From NCBI RefSeq assembly GCF_001696535.1, contig NZ_MBQE01000003.1, positions 434,001 through 498,000 on the forward strand: 64,000 nucleotides of DNA. The letters are read 5' to 3'. The translations under genes and the position numbers were made by a program. Of this stretch, positions 18,500-27,919 are shown in pieces. Every line of letters starts with the position of its first letter. Position 1 is the first letter of the stretch. This stretch comes from Stappia indica. Its GTDB lineage: Bacteria; Pseudomonadota; Alphaproteobacteria; Rhizobiales; Stappiaceae. Under the pieces are notes generated by a model, which was not told where the DNA came from, searched no databases, and saw only the letters and a program-made list of their open reading frames with translations.

Positions 18500-19108
18500 T
18501 CAGACGGCTTCAGATTGCTTTCCCGTCAATGCAAGGCTCGAAAGCGGGATGGTCCCGCGCGGGCCCTGGCTCATCGCCTTGAGCAGGCGAGGTCGCTCGC
18601 CCGGCAGTTCGGCGAAAAGCGCTCGCAGGCTGGAACTCGCCTCCGGCCGTCCGAGCCGCAGTCCGGCTTCGGCCTTGCCGATGGCCGCATCCTTGTCGGA
18701 GGGGCGCAACGCCAGCACTCGGTCGAAGGCTTGTTCGGCCTCACCCGCCGCACCGCGGCGCAGGCGCAGCCGGGCAAGGTTCAACCATCCATCCGCATCC
18801 TGCGGGGCTTTCCCGACATAGAGCGCAAAGCCGGCTTCCGCGACCTCATGCCGGCCGGCATCCATTGCGGCGGCGGCCTTCTCGAACAGGGCGTTGAGAT
18901 GGTCCGGCGCGAGCTTGAGGGCGGCCGCGAAGCTCGCCTCCGCAGCATCCGCCTCGCCGAGGCGGCGGAGGACCAGACCGAGATTGTAGTGGAGCGAGGC
19001 ATTGCCGGCATCGGCCCGCAGCAGGCGCTTCAGGGCCTTGCGAGCCGTCTCCCAGTCCTGTGCTGCCAGCGCCTGCGGTAGCAGCTCTGCCGCCTTGGCC
19101 GGTGTCAT
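18500..19108 (-). CDS. Tetratricopeptide repeat protein
   Basis: A 202-residue protein made mainly of TPR units: NASLHYNLGLVLRRLGEADAAE, HLNALFEKAAAAMDAGRHEVAE, ADGWLNLARLRLRRGAAGEAE. The end (RPRLLKAMSQGPRGTIPL) is not a repeat. It likely acts as a protein-interaction scaffold, with no enzymatic domain visible. The start at 19108 is favoured by GGGAGG nine bases upstream; an in-frame ATG at 19129 is the alternative. It is divergent from phoR with about 240 bases between. Confidence 0.78.
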   Translation of the reverse strand: MTPAKAAELLPQALAAQDWETARKALKRLLRADAGNASLHYNLGLVLRRLGEADAAEASFAAALKLAPDHLNALFEKAAAAMDAGRHEVAEAGFALYVGKAPQDADGWLNLARLRLRRGAAGEAEQAFDRVLALRPSDKDAAIGKAEAGLRLGRPEASSSLRALFAELPGERPRLLKAMSQGPRGTIPLSSLALTGKQSEAV

Positions 19109-19351
19109 TGCGCCAAACCTCCCAGGCATCGTGCCCGCCGGGCGATGCGTCCTTTGGCAGATAACATCCGCGAGGGGGTTCGCAAAGCCGCATGCCCGAT
19201 TGTTTCCCGTCTTCGGTTTCCGTCTTGGGGCTGTCATGTTGACCATGCTATTCAGGGCGTCCCGTTTCCGGCCGCTCCGCTCAGCGTCTTTCCGCCGCCC
19301 CGCGGGCGTAACCGCCGGACGACAAACCGAAACACGCAACCGGCGACCGGA

Positions 19352-20761
19352 ATGAGCGACGACACGACAGAGCGCCCCGCAGCGCGTCCCGGCCTGCGCA
19401 GCCGGCTTCGCGAGCGCATCGCGGAGCAGCGCTGGGTGCTGGTCTCTGTCGCCGCCGTTGCCGTGCTTGCCGTCTTCGTTGCCCGGGTGCCGCTTCTGCT
19501 TGTTGCCGGTGGCGGGGCGCTTCTGCTGCTCGCCGCGATCATTCCTCCCCCGCGCCGCCTTCTTGTCACCCGCCGCCGCCGCGAGGCCCGCTCGCTGACG
19601 CCCTGGCCGGAGACAGGAATGAAGCAGCTCGCCGATGCGCTCCCCAATCCTTGCTTCATCGTCGACCGCCGCGGCATCACCCGCTACGTCAACCGGGCGG
19701 CGCGCGTGCGCTTCGGCGATCCGCTGCCGGGCGACCCGATCTCCCTTCGCCTGCGCGTGCCGGTTCTTCTGGAGGCGCTCGACAAGGTGATGGCGGGCGG
19801 TCCGGCACAACGGATCGAATGGAGCGAGCGCGTTCCGACCGAAAGCTGGCTCGAGGCCTATGTCACCCCGGTTGCGGAGCTGGTTTCGCAGCCCGGCGAA
19901 CCGGCCCGTGCCGGCGCTGCCGGCGGGGCAGGGCGCTTCGTTCTGGTGACCCTGCAGGATCTGACCGAGCAGCGTCGGCTGGAGCGCATGCGGGCCGACT
20001 TCGTCGCCAATGCCAGCCACGAGCTGCGCACGCCGCTGGCCTCGCTCACCGGTTTCGTCGAGACGCTGCAAGGCCCGGCGCGTGACGATCCCGTGGCGCG
20101 CGAGCGATTCCTGTCGATCATGCTGCAGCAGGGCGACCGCATGCGCCGGCTGATCGACGACCTGCTGTCCCTGTCGCGCATCGAGCTGAAGGCGCATGTC
20201 CAGCCGGAGACCGTGCTCGATCTCGCCTCCCTGCTGCGCCAGGCCTGCGACGCGCTCAAGCCCGTCGCCGACGAGGCCGGCGTGGTGCTCGACATCGAGA
20301 CGCCGGAGACTGCCTGCCCGGTGCGGGCCGACCGGGACGAGCTGATCGAGGTGATTGAGAACCTTGTCGGGAACGCCATCAAGTATGGCGTCACCGGCAA
20401 GAAGGTAGAGATTCGGCTGAGCCTTGCGCCGCAGCCGGGCGAGGGCGGGCGGACCGGCGGGACGTTCGTCATGAGCGTGCGCGATTTCGGTCCCGGAATC
20501 GCGGCCGAGCACCTGCCGCGGCTGACGGAGCGGTTCTACCGCGTGGATGCGTCCCGCAGCCGCGAAACCAAGGGAACCGGCCTCGGGCTCGCCATCGTCA
20601 AGCACATCCTGACCCGTCACAAGGCAAGGCTCGAGATCGACAGCGCACCCGGCAAGGGGGCGGTCTTCACTGTCAGATTCCCTGTCGCAAAGGACGCCGA
20701 AGTGCCTGCCGGGGATCTGAAAGCCTTTTCCGGTCAAGGCGTTGGCCTGTCACAAAACTGA
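19352..20761 (+). CDS. phoR: Phosphate regulon sensor histidine kinase PhoR
   Basis: A 469-residue membrane sensor kinase. Two hydrophobic helices occupy about residues 28-46 and 48-66. A PAS-like region follows (LPNPCFIVDRRGITRYVNRA). The phospho-accepting His223 sits in NASHELRTPLASL, and N, G1 and G2 boxes are ENLVGNAIKYG, VRDFGPGIAAEHLP and KGTGLGLAIVKHIL. It heads the phosphate cluster and its partner phoB closes it. In such systems PhoR senses transport by PstSCAB through PhoU and phosphorylates PhoB when phosphate is scarce. Its stop codon overlaps the Pho box of pstS. Confidence 0.93.
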   Translation: MSDDTTERPAARPGLRSRLRERIAEQRWVLVSVAAVAVLAVFVARVPLLLVAGGGALLLLAAIIPPPRRLLVTRRRREARSLTPWPETGMKQLADALPNPCFIVDRRGITRYVNRAARVRFGDPLPGDPISLRLRVPVLLEALDKVMAGGPAQRIEWSERVPTESWLEAYVTPVAELVSQPGEPARAGAAGGAGRFVLVTLQDLTEQRRLERMRADFVANASHELRTPLASLTGFVETLQGPARDDPVARERFLSIMLQQGDRMRRLIDDLLSLSRIELKAHVQPETVLDLASLLRQACDALKPVADEAGVVLDIETPETACPVRADRDELIEVIENLVGNAIKYGVTGKKVEIRLSLAPQPGEGGRTGGTFVMSVRDFGPGIAAEHLPRLTERFYRVDASRSRETKGTGLGLAIVKHILTRHKARLEIDSAPGKGAVFTVRFPVAKDAEVPAGDLKAFSGQGVGLSQN

Positions 20762-20782
20762 TACCAGACCTTCATATAAGCA
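20747..20782 (+). promoter_or_regulatory. Pho box array upstream of pstS
   Basis: Seven-base units spaced 11 bases apart: CTGTCAC at 20747, CTGATAC at 20758, CCTTCAT at 20769 and GCATCAC at 20780 is a weak last unit. The first three fit the PhoB site CTGTCAT-N4-CTGTCAT. The array begins inside the last codons of phoR and lies about 100 bases before pstS. PhoB-phosphate, made by the PhoR and PhoB of this cluster, should activate pstSCAB-phoU-phoB from here. Confidence 0.72.
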
Positions 20783-20870
20783 TCACGGGCTAGGACTAGG
20801 GTGCCCTCGACCTCGCGGGAATAAGTCTGCGAGGCAACGTGAGAAATCCTGAAATCCAGGGAGAGGTCAG

Positions 20871-21902
20871 GTGAACATCAAAGCTCTTCTCAGCGCGACC
20901 GCGGTCGCTTCGGTCGCCTTCGCTGGCGCCGCCATCGCTCGCGACCAGATCCAGATCGCCGGCTCCTCGACGGTTCTTCCCTACGCCTCCATCGTTGCCG
21001 AGGCCTTCGGCGAGAACACCGACTTCCCGACCCCGGTGGTCGAGTCGGGCGGCTCCTCGGCCGGCCTGAAGAAGTTCTGCACCGGCGTCGGCGAGAACAC
21101 CATCGACATCGCCAACGCGTCGCGTCCCATCCGCGAGAGCGAGATCAAGGCCTGCGCCGAAGCCGGCGTGACCGACATCATGGAAGTCCGCATCGGCTAT
21201 GACGGCATCGTCTTCGCCTCGGACATCAATGGCGCCGACTTCGCCTTCACCCCGACCGACTGGTACAAGGCGCTCGCCGCCGAAGTCGTCGTCGACGGCA
21301 AGCTCGCTGCCAACTCCGCCACGACCTGGAAGCAGGTCAACGACGCCCTGCCGGAGCAGGAAATCCAGGCGTTCGTCCCGGGCACCAAGCACGGCACCCG
21401 TGAAGTCTTCGAAGAGAAGGTCATGATGCAGGGCTGCGAAGACAGCGGCGCGCTCAAGGCCCTCGTCGACGGCGGCATGGACAAGAAGGAAGCTGCGAAG
21501 AAGTGCATCACGCTTCGCACCGACGGCCGTTCGGTTGACATCGATGGCGACTACACCGAGACGCTCGCCCGTCTCGACGCCAACAAGGCCGGCATCGGCG
21601 TGTTCGGTCTCGCCTTCTACGAGAACAACACCGACAAGCTGAAGGTCGCGACCATGTCGGACGTGGTCCCCTCGACCCAGTCGATCGCTTCCGGCGAGTA
21701 CCCGGTTTCCCGCCCGCTGTTCTTCTACGTCAAGAAGGCGCACATCGGCGTGATCCCGGGCCTGAAGGAGTTCGCCCAGTTCTTCGTCTCCGACGAGCTG
21801 GCCGGTCCGGATGGCCCGCTGGCCCAGTACGGCCTGGTCTCCGACCCGGAGCTGGCCAAGGTCCAGGAAGCGGTCGCCTCCGAGACCACGCTCACGCACT
21901 GA
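20871..21902 (+). CDS. pstS: Phosphate ABC transporter substrate-binding protein PstS
   Basis: A 343-residue periplasmic phosphate-binding protein starting at GTG 20871 after GGGAGAGG. A Sec signal peptide occupies about residues 1-23 (cleavage near AAIARD). The mature part begins DQIQIAGSSTVLPYASIVAEA, the typical phosphate-binding loop (GSSTV), and has ESGGSSAGLKKFC and IDIANASRPI. Length and the four Cys pattern fit the alphaproteobacterial PstS type. It delivers phosphate to PstCA. A terminator follows, which should raise its level above the membrane components. Confidence 0.94.
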   Translation: MNIKALLSATAVASVAFAGAAIARDQIQIAGSSTVLPYASIVAEAFGENTDFPTPVVESGGSSAGLKKFCTGVGENTIDIANASRPIRESEIKACAEAGVTDIMEVRIGYDGIVFASDINGADFAFTPTDWYKALAAEVVVDGKLAANSATTWKQVNDALPEQEIQAFVPGTKHGTREVFEEKVMMQGCEDSGALKALVDGGMDKKEAAKKCITLRTDGRSVDIDGDYTETLARLDANKAGIGVFGLAFYENNTDKLKVATMSDVVPSTQSIASGEYPVSRPLFFYVKKAHIGVIPGLKEFAQFFVSDELAGPDGPLAQYGLVSDPELAKVQEAVASETTLTH

Positions 21903-21917
21903 GCCGGTCGGACTAGC

Positions 21918-21957
21918 AAGGGGGCGGCGCCTTTCAGGGCTTTGCCGTCCCCTTTTT
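21918..21957 (+). terminator. Hairpin terminator after pstS
   Basis: An 11-bp stem (AAGGGGGCGGC with GCCGTCCCCTT, one G-U pair) with a 15-base loop runs into a T tract. It lies 16 bases after pstS and before pstC. It probably acts as a partial terminator so that pstS mRNA exceeds that of pstCAB. Confidence 0.75.
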
Positions 21958-21985
21958 CTTCCCCGAGCTCCGGATTTTCAGCCTC

Positions 21986-23455
21986 ATGTCCTTGCCGCTG
22001 ATCGTTCTCGTGATACTTGCCCTTGCGGCGGCCGGCTTCGTTCTGGGTCGCGGCCGGGCGATGGCCAGCGCCGGCGGAGACATCCGCCTGCTGCATTCCC
22101 TTCCCGGATATTATGGCTGGAACGTTGCGCTCGCCGCGATGATCCCGGCCTTTCTCGCCCTCGTGCTCTGGCTTGCCATCCAGCCCGTGGTGATCAACGG
22201 CCAGGTGTCGTCGATGATCTCGCAGGCTTCCATCGACCAGAGTTCTCTGGACCTGGTGATGAGCGACGTGCGCCGCGTCGCCGAGGGACTTGATACCGCG
22301 GTTGCTGCCGGCGCTCTCACCTCCGAGCAGGCGGGATCGATCCGCACCGAATTCACCGACGTGCGCGACCGTCTCGGTCAGGTCGGCGTCGCGCTCGGCT
22401 CGGACGTCACCTCCGAGACCCTGCACGCTGCACAGCGCTACCGCGAGTTGTCCGGCCTTGGCGACCTCGGCCGGGCCATCGTGGTTCTCGGCCTTGCCGT
22501 TCTCGGCGCGGCCTGGGCCTGGCAGCGCTCCAACAAGGATTTTCGCGCCCGCAACTCCGTGGAGCGGGTCGTGCGGTGGATCCTCATCGCAGCCGCCTCC
22601 ATCGCTGTCCTGACGACCGTCGGCATCGCATTGTCGCTGATCTTCAACACGGTCGAGTTCTTCCGCCTCTACCCGGCGGCCGACTTCTTCTTCGGTCTGA
22701 CCTGGAGCCCGAGCTTCGGCGGCGGCTCCGAGCTCGGCATCGTGCCGCTGATCTGGGCAACGCTCTACATCTCGCTGATCGCCCTGGCGGTCTCGGTTCC
22801 CGTCGGCCTCTTCGCGGCGATCTATCTCTCCGAGTATGCCACCCCGGCTGTCCGCGCCGTGGCCAAGCCGCTGCTGGAGGTGCTCGCCGGCATCCCCACC
22901 ATCGTCTACGGCCTTTTCGCGCTGCTCACGGTCGGCCCGTTGCTGGTCGACGTCTTCGGCAATGGCGGCCTGCTCGGCGTCAACTGGATGGCCGGCGGCA
23001 CGGCGGTCATGACCGCCGGTCTGGTGATGGGCATCATGCTGATCCCCTTCGTCAGCTCGCTGTCCGACGACATCATCAACGCCGTTCCGCAGGCCATGCG
23101 TGATGGCTCCCTCGGTCTCGGCGCCACCCATTCGGAGACGGTGAAGCAGGTGATCCTGCCGGCCGCTCTTCCGGGCATCGTCGGCGCCATCCTGCTCGCC
23201 GCCTCGCGCGCCATCGGCGAGACCATGATCGTGGTGCTGGGTGCGGGCGCCGCAGCCAAGCTGAGCCTCAACCCTTTCGAGGCGATGACCACCGTCACCG
23301 CCAAGATCGTCAGCCAGCTCACCGGCGATGCCGACTTCGCCTCCCCCGAGGCCCTGGTCGCCTTCTCGCTGGGCATGACCCTCTTCGTGGTCACGCTGGG
23401 GCTGAACATCTTCGCGCTCTACATCGTGCGCAAATACCGGGAGCAGTACGAATGA
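21986..23455 (+). CDS. pstC: Phosphate ABC transporter permease PstC
   Basis: A 489-residue permease, the long alphaproteobacterial form with an N-terminal extension of about 190 residues (two helices plus a soluble part, resembling the DUF3708 type). The core permease begins near residue 205 and contains the EAA loop DGSLGLGATHSETVKQVILP. It pairs with PstA to form the inner-membrane phosphate channel. Its stop overlaps the pstA start in ATGA. Confidence 0.93.
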   Translation: MSLPLIVLVILALAAAGFVLGRGRAMASAGGDIRLLHSLPGYYGWNVALAAMIPAFLALVLWLAIQPVVINGQVSSMISQASIDQSSLDLVMSDVRRVAEGLDTAVAAGALTSEQAGSIRTEFTDVRDRLGQVGVALGSDVTSETLHAAQRYRELSGLGDLGRAIVVLGLAVLGAAWAWQRSNKDFRARNSVERVVRWILIAAASIAVLTTVGIALSLIFNTVEFFRLYPAADFFFGLTWSPSFGGGSELGIVPLIWATLYISLIALAVSVPVGLFAAIYLSEYATPAVRAVAKPLLEVLAGIPTIVYGLFALLTVGPLLVDVFGNGGLLGVNWMAGGTAVMTAGLVMGIMLIPFVSSLSDDIINAVPQAMRDGSLGLGATHSETVKQVILPAALPGIVGAILLAASRAIGETMIVVLGAGAAAKLSLNPFEAMTTVTAKIVSQLTGDADFASPEALVAFSLGMTLFVVTLGLNIFALYIVRKYREQYE

Positions 23456-24804
23456 CCGACACGGCCATGAGCTATCCCGCGGGCAAGGAAGCCGGGCAGG
23501 CCGTCCGCAAGAAGACGTCGCTGCTCGAGGTCGACGCCCTGACGCGCCGCCGCAATGCCGCCGAGAGCCGCTTCAAGATCTACGGCATCGTTGCGATCCT
23601 GATCGGCCTGTTCTTCCTGGTGGCGCTTCTCTACGCCATCTTCAGCAACGGCCTCACCGCCTTCAACCAGACCTTCGTCTCCGTTCCGGTGACGCTGGAA
23701 AAGAGCGCGGTGGAGCAGGCGGAAGCCTCCATCGTCAAGACGTCGCGCTACAATGCGATGATCGACCAGGCTCTCGTCGCGGAGCTGGGCCGCGCCGGCA
23801 TCTCCACCGACATGAAGCCGGCGGACCTGCGCAAGATACTGTCCTCCGGCGCCGCCGCCCAGGTGCGCAGCTTCGTGCTCGCCAATCCGGGCCGCATCGG
23901 CGAGACGGTGACGTTCGAGCTGCTGGCGTCCTCGCGGGTCGACGGCTACCTCAAGGGACGCGTCACCCGCGAAGCGCTCGTCAACGACAAGAACCTCGAT
24001 GCCGCCCATCTCGACTTGGTCGACCAGATGGCCGACAAGGGTGTCGTCGAGAAGCGCTTCAACATGGACTTCATCACCGGGTCCGACGCCTCCGACTCGC
24101 GTCCCGAGCAGGCAGGCATCGGCGTGTCGATGATCGGCTCGCTCTACATGATGCTGGTGGTGTTGTTCCTGTCGCTGCCCATCGGTGTCGCCGCTTCGAT
24201 CTATCTTGAGGAATTCGCACCGAAGAACCGCTTCACCGACCTGATCGAGGTCAACATCTCGAACCTGGCGGCGGTGCCTTCCATCGTCTTCGGTATCCTC
24301 GGCCTTGCGGCGTTCATCCAGTTCGCACACCTGCCGCAGTCGGCACCGATCGTCGGTGGCCTGGTCCTGACGCTGATGACGCTGCCGACCATCATCATCT
24401 CGACACGTGCCTCGCTGAAGGCGGTGCCGCCGTCGATCCGGGATGCAGCGCTGGGTGTCGGCGCCTCCAAGATGCAGTCGGTGTTCCACCATGTGCTGCC
24501 GCTGGCCGCACCCGGCATCCTCACCGGCACCATCATCGGCCTTGCCCAGGCACTCGGCGAGACCGCGCCGCTGCTGCTCATCGGCATGGTCGGCTTCATC
24601 GCTTCCAACTACCCCGGCAGCCTCGCCTCCGGCTTCCTCGATCCGAACTCGGCCATGCCGGCCCAGATCTACGAGTGGGCCAAGCGCGCGGACCCGGCCT
24701 TCTACGAGCGGGCATGGGGCGGCATCATCGTCCTGCTGCTGTTCCTCATGACCATGAACATCGTCGCGATCATCCTGCGCCGTCGTTTCGAGCGTCGCTG
24801 GTAA
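23452..24804 (+). CDS. pstA: Phosphate ABC transporter permease PstA
   Basis: A 450-residue permease with a DUF3333-like N-terminal region (residues about 30-220, ending in a stretch with [19 protein letters not shown]), then the permease core with [17 protein letters not shown] and the EAA loop [22 protein letters not shown]. It is the partner of PstC. The start codon overlaps the pstC stop by 4 bases, and pstB follows 16 bases later. Confidence 0.93.
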   Translation: MTDTAMSYPAGKEAGQAVRKKTSLLEVDALTRRRNAAESRFKIYGIVAILIGLFFLVALLYAIFSNGLTAFNQTFVSVPVTLEKSAVEQAEASIVKTSRYNAMIDQALVAELGRAGISTDMKPADLRKILSSGAAAQVRSFVLANPGRIGETVTFELLASSRVDGYLKGRVTREALVNDKNLDAAHLDLVDQMADKGVVEKRFNMDFITGSDASDSRPEQAGIGVSMIGSLYMMLVVLFLSLPIGVAASIYLEEFAPKNRFTDLIEVNISNLAAVPSIVFGILGLAAFIQFAHLPQSAPIVGGLVLTLMTLPTIIISTRASLKAVPPSIRDAALGVGASKMQSVFHHVLPLAAPGILTGTIIGLAQALGETAPLLLIGMVGFIASNYPGSLASGFLDPNSAMPAQIYEWAKRADPAFYERAWGGIIVLLLFLMTMNIVAIILRRRFERRW

Positions 24805-24820
24805 GGGGGCTTTCCAAGCC

Positions 24821-25618
24821 ATGAACCAAATGACCAAGCCTGAGAAAGTCGCCGCCATGAACGAGGCCAAGATTTCAGCCGAGAAGGTCCAGGTCTTCTA
24901 CGGCGACACCCACGCCATCAAGGATGTGAGCATCCGCATCGAGGAGAAGACGGTCACCGCCTTCATCGGCCCGTCGGGCTGCGGCAAGTCGACCTTCCTT
25001 CGCTGCATCAACCGGATGAACGACACGATCGACGTCTGCCGCGTCGAGGGCAACATCCTGATCGACGGAGAGGACATCTACGACCCCAAGGTCGACCCTG
25101 TGCAGCTGCGCGCCAAGGTCGGCATGGTGTTCCAGAAGCCGAACCCGTTCCCCAAGTCGATCTTCGACAACATCGCCTACGGCCCGCGCATCCATGGCCT
25201 GGCCCGCAACAAGGCGGCGCTGGAGGAGATCGTCGCCTCCAGCCTGCAGAAGGCCGGCCTGTGGAACGAGGTGAAGGACCGCCTCGACGAGCCGGGCACC
25301 GGCCTGTCCGGCGGCCAGCAGCAGCGCCTGTGCATTGCCCGCGCCATCGCCGTCAGCCCGGAAGTGATCCTGATGGACGAGCCCTGCTCGGCCCTCGATC
25401 CCATCGCCACCGCCAAGGTGGAGGAGCTGATCGACGAGCTGCGCGAGAACTACACGATCGTCATCGTCACCCACTCCATGCAGCAGGCCGCCCGCGTCTC
25501 GCAGCGCACGGCCTTCTTCCACCTCGGCAACCTGGTCGAGGAAGGGGCGACGAACGACATCTTCACCAACCCCCGGGACAAGCGCACCCAGGACTACATC
25601 ACCGGCCGCTTCGGCTAG
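24821..25618 (+). CDS. pstB: Phosphate ABC transporter ATP-binding protein PstB
   Basis: A 265-residue ATPase. Walker A is GPSGCGKST, the Q-loop lies in [17 protein letters not shown] (the PNPFP run is typical of PstB), signature [15 protein letters not shown], Walker [13 protein letters not shown] and switch His in [12 protein letters not shown]. It powers phosphate import through PstCA. The start at 24821 is used; the ATG at codon 13 ([10 protein letters not shown]) is a plausible alternative. Confidence 0.95.
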   Translation: MNQMTKPEKVAAMNEAKISAEKVQVFYGDTHAIKDVSIRIEEKTVTAFIGPSGCGKSTFLRCINRMNDTIDVCRVEGNILIDGEDIYDPKVDPVQLRAKVGMVFQKPNPFPKSIFDNIAYGPRIHGLARNKAALEEIVASSLQKAGLWNEVKDRLDEPGTGLSGGQQQRLCIARAIAVSPEVILMDEPCSALDPIATAKVEELIDELRENYTIVIVTHSMQQAARVSQRTAFFHLGNLVEEGATNDIFTNPRDKRTQDYITGRFG

Positions 25619-25686
25619 TCTGGACCAGCCGCGGGAACTGACGGGATGACGCGTGCACCTTGCCGCGCCCCGAATGGAGAAGATAC

Positions 25687-26397
25687 ATGAGCCAACATAC
25701 CGTTTCGTCGTTCGACGAGGAGCTGAAGGAAGTCGCCGGCCGGGTGTCGGAGATGGGCGGCCTCGCCGAGATGATGCTGAACGATTCCGTGCAGGCCCTG
25801 GTGCGCATGGACAAGGAGCTTGCCCGCCGCGTGATCGCACAGGACAAGCGGGTCGATGCCCTGCAGTTCGAGATCGAGGAGCAGGCGATCCTGATCATCG
25901 CCCGCCGTCAGCCGGTCGCCAGCGACCTGCGCGACGTGATCTCGGCAATGCGCATCTCCAACGACCTTGAGCGCGTCGGCGATCTCGCCAAGAACGTCGC
26001 CAAGCGCGTCATCGCCATCGAGGGTACCTTCGACTCCAAGAAGTTTGCCCTCGGCGTGGAGCACATGACCGAGCTCGCCCAGAGCCAGCTCAAGGATGTG
26101 CTCGATGCCTATGCCGGCCGGGACGGCGTGGCGGCGGCCTCCGTGCGCGACCGCGACGACGAGGTCGACGCGCTCTACACTTCGATCTTCCGCGAACTCC
26201 TCACCTACATGATGGAGGATCCGCGCCAGATTTCGGTCTGCGCCCATCTGCTGTTCTGCGCCAAGAACATCGAGCGCATCGGCGATCATGCGACCAACAT
26301 CGCCGAGAACGTCATGTACATGTCGACCGGTGTGCTGCCGACCGACGAGCGTCAGAAGGTCGACGAGACCGGCATCGAGACCGATACCGCGTCCTGA
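25687..26397 (+). CDS. phoU: Phosphate signalling protein PhoU
   Basis: A 236-residue helical protein with two repeats of the PhoU three-helix bundle. Metal-binding-type motifs are visible in DLRDVISAMRISNDLERVGDLAKNV and, in the second half, LLFCAKNIERIGDHATNIAEN (E/D-xxR-xGD-xxxN). It couples PstSCAB transport to inhibition of PhoR. ATG 25687 follows GGAGAAG; upstream in-frame starts lack support. It lies between pstB and phoB as usual in alphaproteobacteria. Confidence 0.94.
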   Translation: MSQHTVSSFDEELKEVAGRVSEMGGLAEMMLNDSVQALVRMDKELARRVIAQDKRVDALQFEIEEQAILIIARRQPVASDLRDVISAMRISNDLERVGDLAKNVAKRVIAIEGTFDSKKFALGVEHMTELAQSQLKDVLDAYAGRDGVAAASVRDRDDEVDALYTSIFRELLTYMMEDPRQISVCAHLLFCAKNIERIGDHATNIAENVMYMSTGVLPTDERQKVDETGIETDTAS

Positions 26398-26534
26398 GGG
26401 CGCCCTGGCAACCTGACGATGGCGCGGACGGCCCTGCCGTCCGCCGCCGCTGACAACGAGAGCCGGCAAGGCGGCGCGAGCGAAAAGCCGCGCCGATGCC
26501 TCCCGGCCGGGTCGATTGGACAAGGGTATCCGAC

Positions 26535-27233
26535 ATGCCGAAGGTCCTTATTGTCGAGGACGAAGAGCCTCTCATCATGATGCTGCGCTACAATCTCGAG
26601 GCCGAGGGCTACACGGTCGAGACCTGCATGCGCGGTGACGAGGCCGATCTTCTCCTGCGCGAGAGCCAGCCGGACCTGCTGCTTCTCGACTGGATGCTGC
26701 CGGGTCTGTCCGGCATCGAACTGTGCCGCCGCCTGCGCTCGCGCGCCGAGACGGAACGTCTGCCGGTGATCATGCTCACCGCCCGCGGCGAGGAGCAGGA
26801 GCGCATCCGCGGCCTTGCCACCGGTGCCGACGACTATGTGGTGAAGCCGTTCTCGATCCCGGAGCTGATGGCGCGGGTGCGCGCGATGCTGCGCCGGGCA
26901 AAGCCGGAGGTCGTCTCCTCGCTGCTGCGCGCGGGGGATCTGGAACTCGACCGGGAGACCCACCGGGTGCGCCGCTCGGGCCGCGAGATCCATCTCGGCC
27001 CGACCGAGTTTCGCCTGCTGGAGTTCCTGATGACCTCGCCGGGGCGCGTCTTCTCGCGCGAGCAGCTGCTCGACGGCGTCTGGGGCCATGACGTCTATGT
27101 CGACGAGCGCACGGTCGACGTACATGTGGGGCGCCTGCGCAAGGCCATCAACCGCGGCAAGGTGCCGGATCCGATCCGCACCGTGCGCGGCGCCGGCTAT
27201 GCCTTCAACGACCAGTTCGCCGCCGCCTCCTGA
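26535..27233 (+). CDS. phoB: Phosphate response regulator PhoB
   Basis: A 232-residue OmpR/PhoB-family regulator. The receiver domain begins MPKVLIVEDEEPLIMMLRYN, the phospho-acceptor is Asp52 in LLLLDWMLPG and the conserved Lys is in DYVVKPFS. The winged helix includes TPTEFRLLEFL-like LGPTEFRLLEFL and the recognition region DVYVDERTVDVHVGRLRKAI. Phosphorylated by PhoR, it binds Pho boxes, including the array before pstS. A bidirectional terminator follows. Confidence 0.94.
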   Translation: MPKVLIVEDEEPLIMMLRYNLEAEGYTVETCMRGDEADLLLRESQPDLLLLDWMLPGLSGIELCRRLRSRAETERLPVIMLTARGEEQERIRGLATGADDYVVKPFSIPELMARVRAMLRRAKPEVVSSLLRAGDLELDRETHRVRRSGREIHLGPTEFRLLEFLMTSPGRVFSREQLLDGVWGHDVYVDERTVDVHVGRLRKAINRGKVPDPIRTVRGAGYAFNDQFAAAS

Positions 27234-27303
27234 AACCCGCAGCTAGCGGAAACGCCTGAGCGGCTGTCGCGCCGTCTATCTGCGAACCGGCACCAGAATG
27301 CGA

Positions 27304-27337
27304 AAAGGCCCGCCGCGGATACCGCAGGCGGGCCTTT
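27304..27337. terminator. Bidirectional terminator between phoB and gcrA
   Basis: A perfect 11-bp inverted repeat, AAAGGCCCGCC and GGCGGGCCTTT, with a 12-base loop. It is flanked by an A run on the left and T run on the right, so it can end both phoB (plus strand) and gcrA (minus strand) transcripts, which converge here. Confidence 0.85.
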
Positions 27338-27376
27338 CTCGTAACTGCGCCCCCGGAAACGGGCCGGGGCGTTGCC

Positions 27377-27919
27377 TCAGCCGTTGGCGACGTTGCGGTC
27401 GCGGCGGCGATCGCTCGCCGGCTGGTAGGCGATGCGGCAATGATAGGTGCAGTAGGGAACGCCCGGGTTCGACGGGTGGCCGCAGAAGTAGAAGTCTTCC
27501 TTGGTCGGGTCGCCGATCGGCCATTTGCAGGTCCGCTCGGTCAGCGTCAGGATCGTCGCACGCTTGGCGATCGGCACCAGCTCGGCAACCGGCTTGGCCT
27601 GCGGCGCGGGAGCCGCGACCGGAGCGGTCTCGATCTTCAGCGCGGTGGCGCCCACCGTCTGCGGTGCCGAAGGGGCGTTGCCGCCCTGCTGCTGGGTCGC
27701 GGCCTGTGCCGCTTCCTCCGCGCCGCCCTTGGCCGGCTTGGCGCGCGCCTTCTGGGCGGGAGCCGCCGCCTTGGCGCGTCCCGACAGGCCGAGGCGGTGG
27801 ACCTTGCCGATCACCGCATTGCGGGTCACGCCGCCCAGTTCTGCAGCGATCTGGCTGGCGCTCAGCCCGTCGGTCCAGAGCTTTTTGAGAAGGTCGACGC
27901 GTTCGCTTGTCCAGGACAT
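27377..27919 (-). CDS. gcrA: Cell-cycle regulator GcrA
   Basis: A 180-residue GcrA. The N-terminal DNA-binding helix-turn-helix starts MSWTSERVDLLKKLWTDG and includes SASQIAAELGGVTRNAVIGK (highly conserved). An Ala/Pro/Gln-rich linker occupies about residues 50-115, and the C-terminal sigma70-binding domain contains RTCKWPIGDP and YFCGHPSNPGVPYCTYH with conserved Cys/His. GcrA is restricted to alphaproteobacteria, where it binds sigma70-holoenzyme and methylated GANTC promoters to drive S-phase genes. A CtrA-like site lies 38 bases upstream of its start. Confidence 0.95.
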   Translation of the reverse strand: MSWTSERVDLLKKLWTDGLSASQIAAELGGVTRNAVIGKVHRLGLSGRAKAAAPAQKARAKPAKGGAEEAAQAATQQQGGNAPSAPQTVGATALKIETAPVAAPAPQAKPVAELVPIAKRATILTLTERTCKWPIGDPTKEDFYFCGHPSNPGVPYCTYHCRIAYQPASDRRRDRNVANG

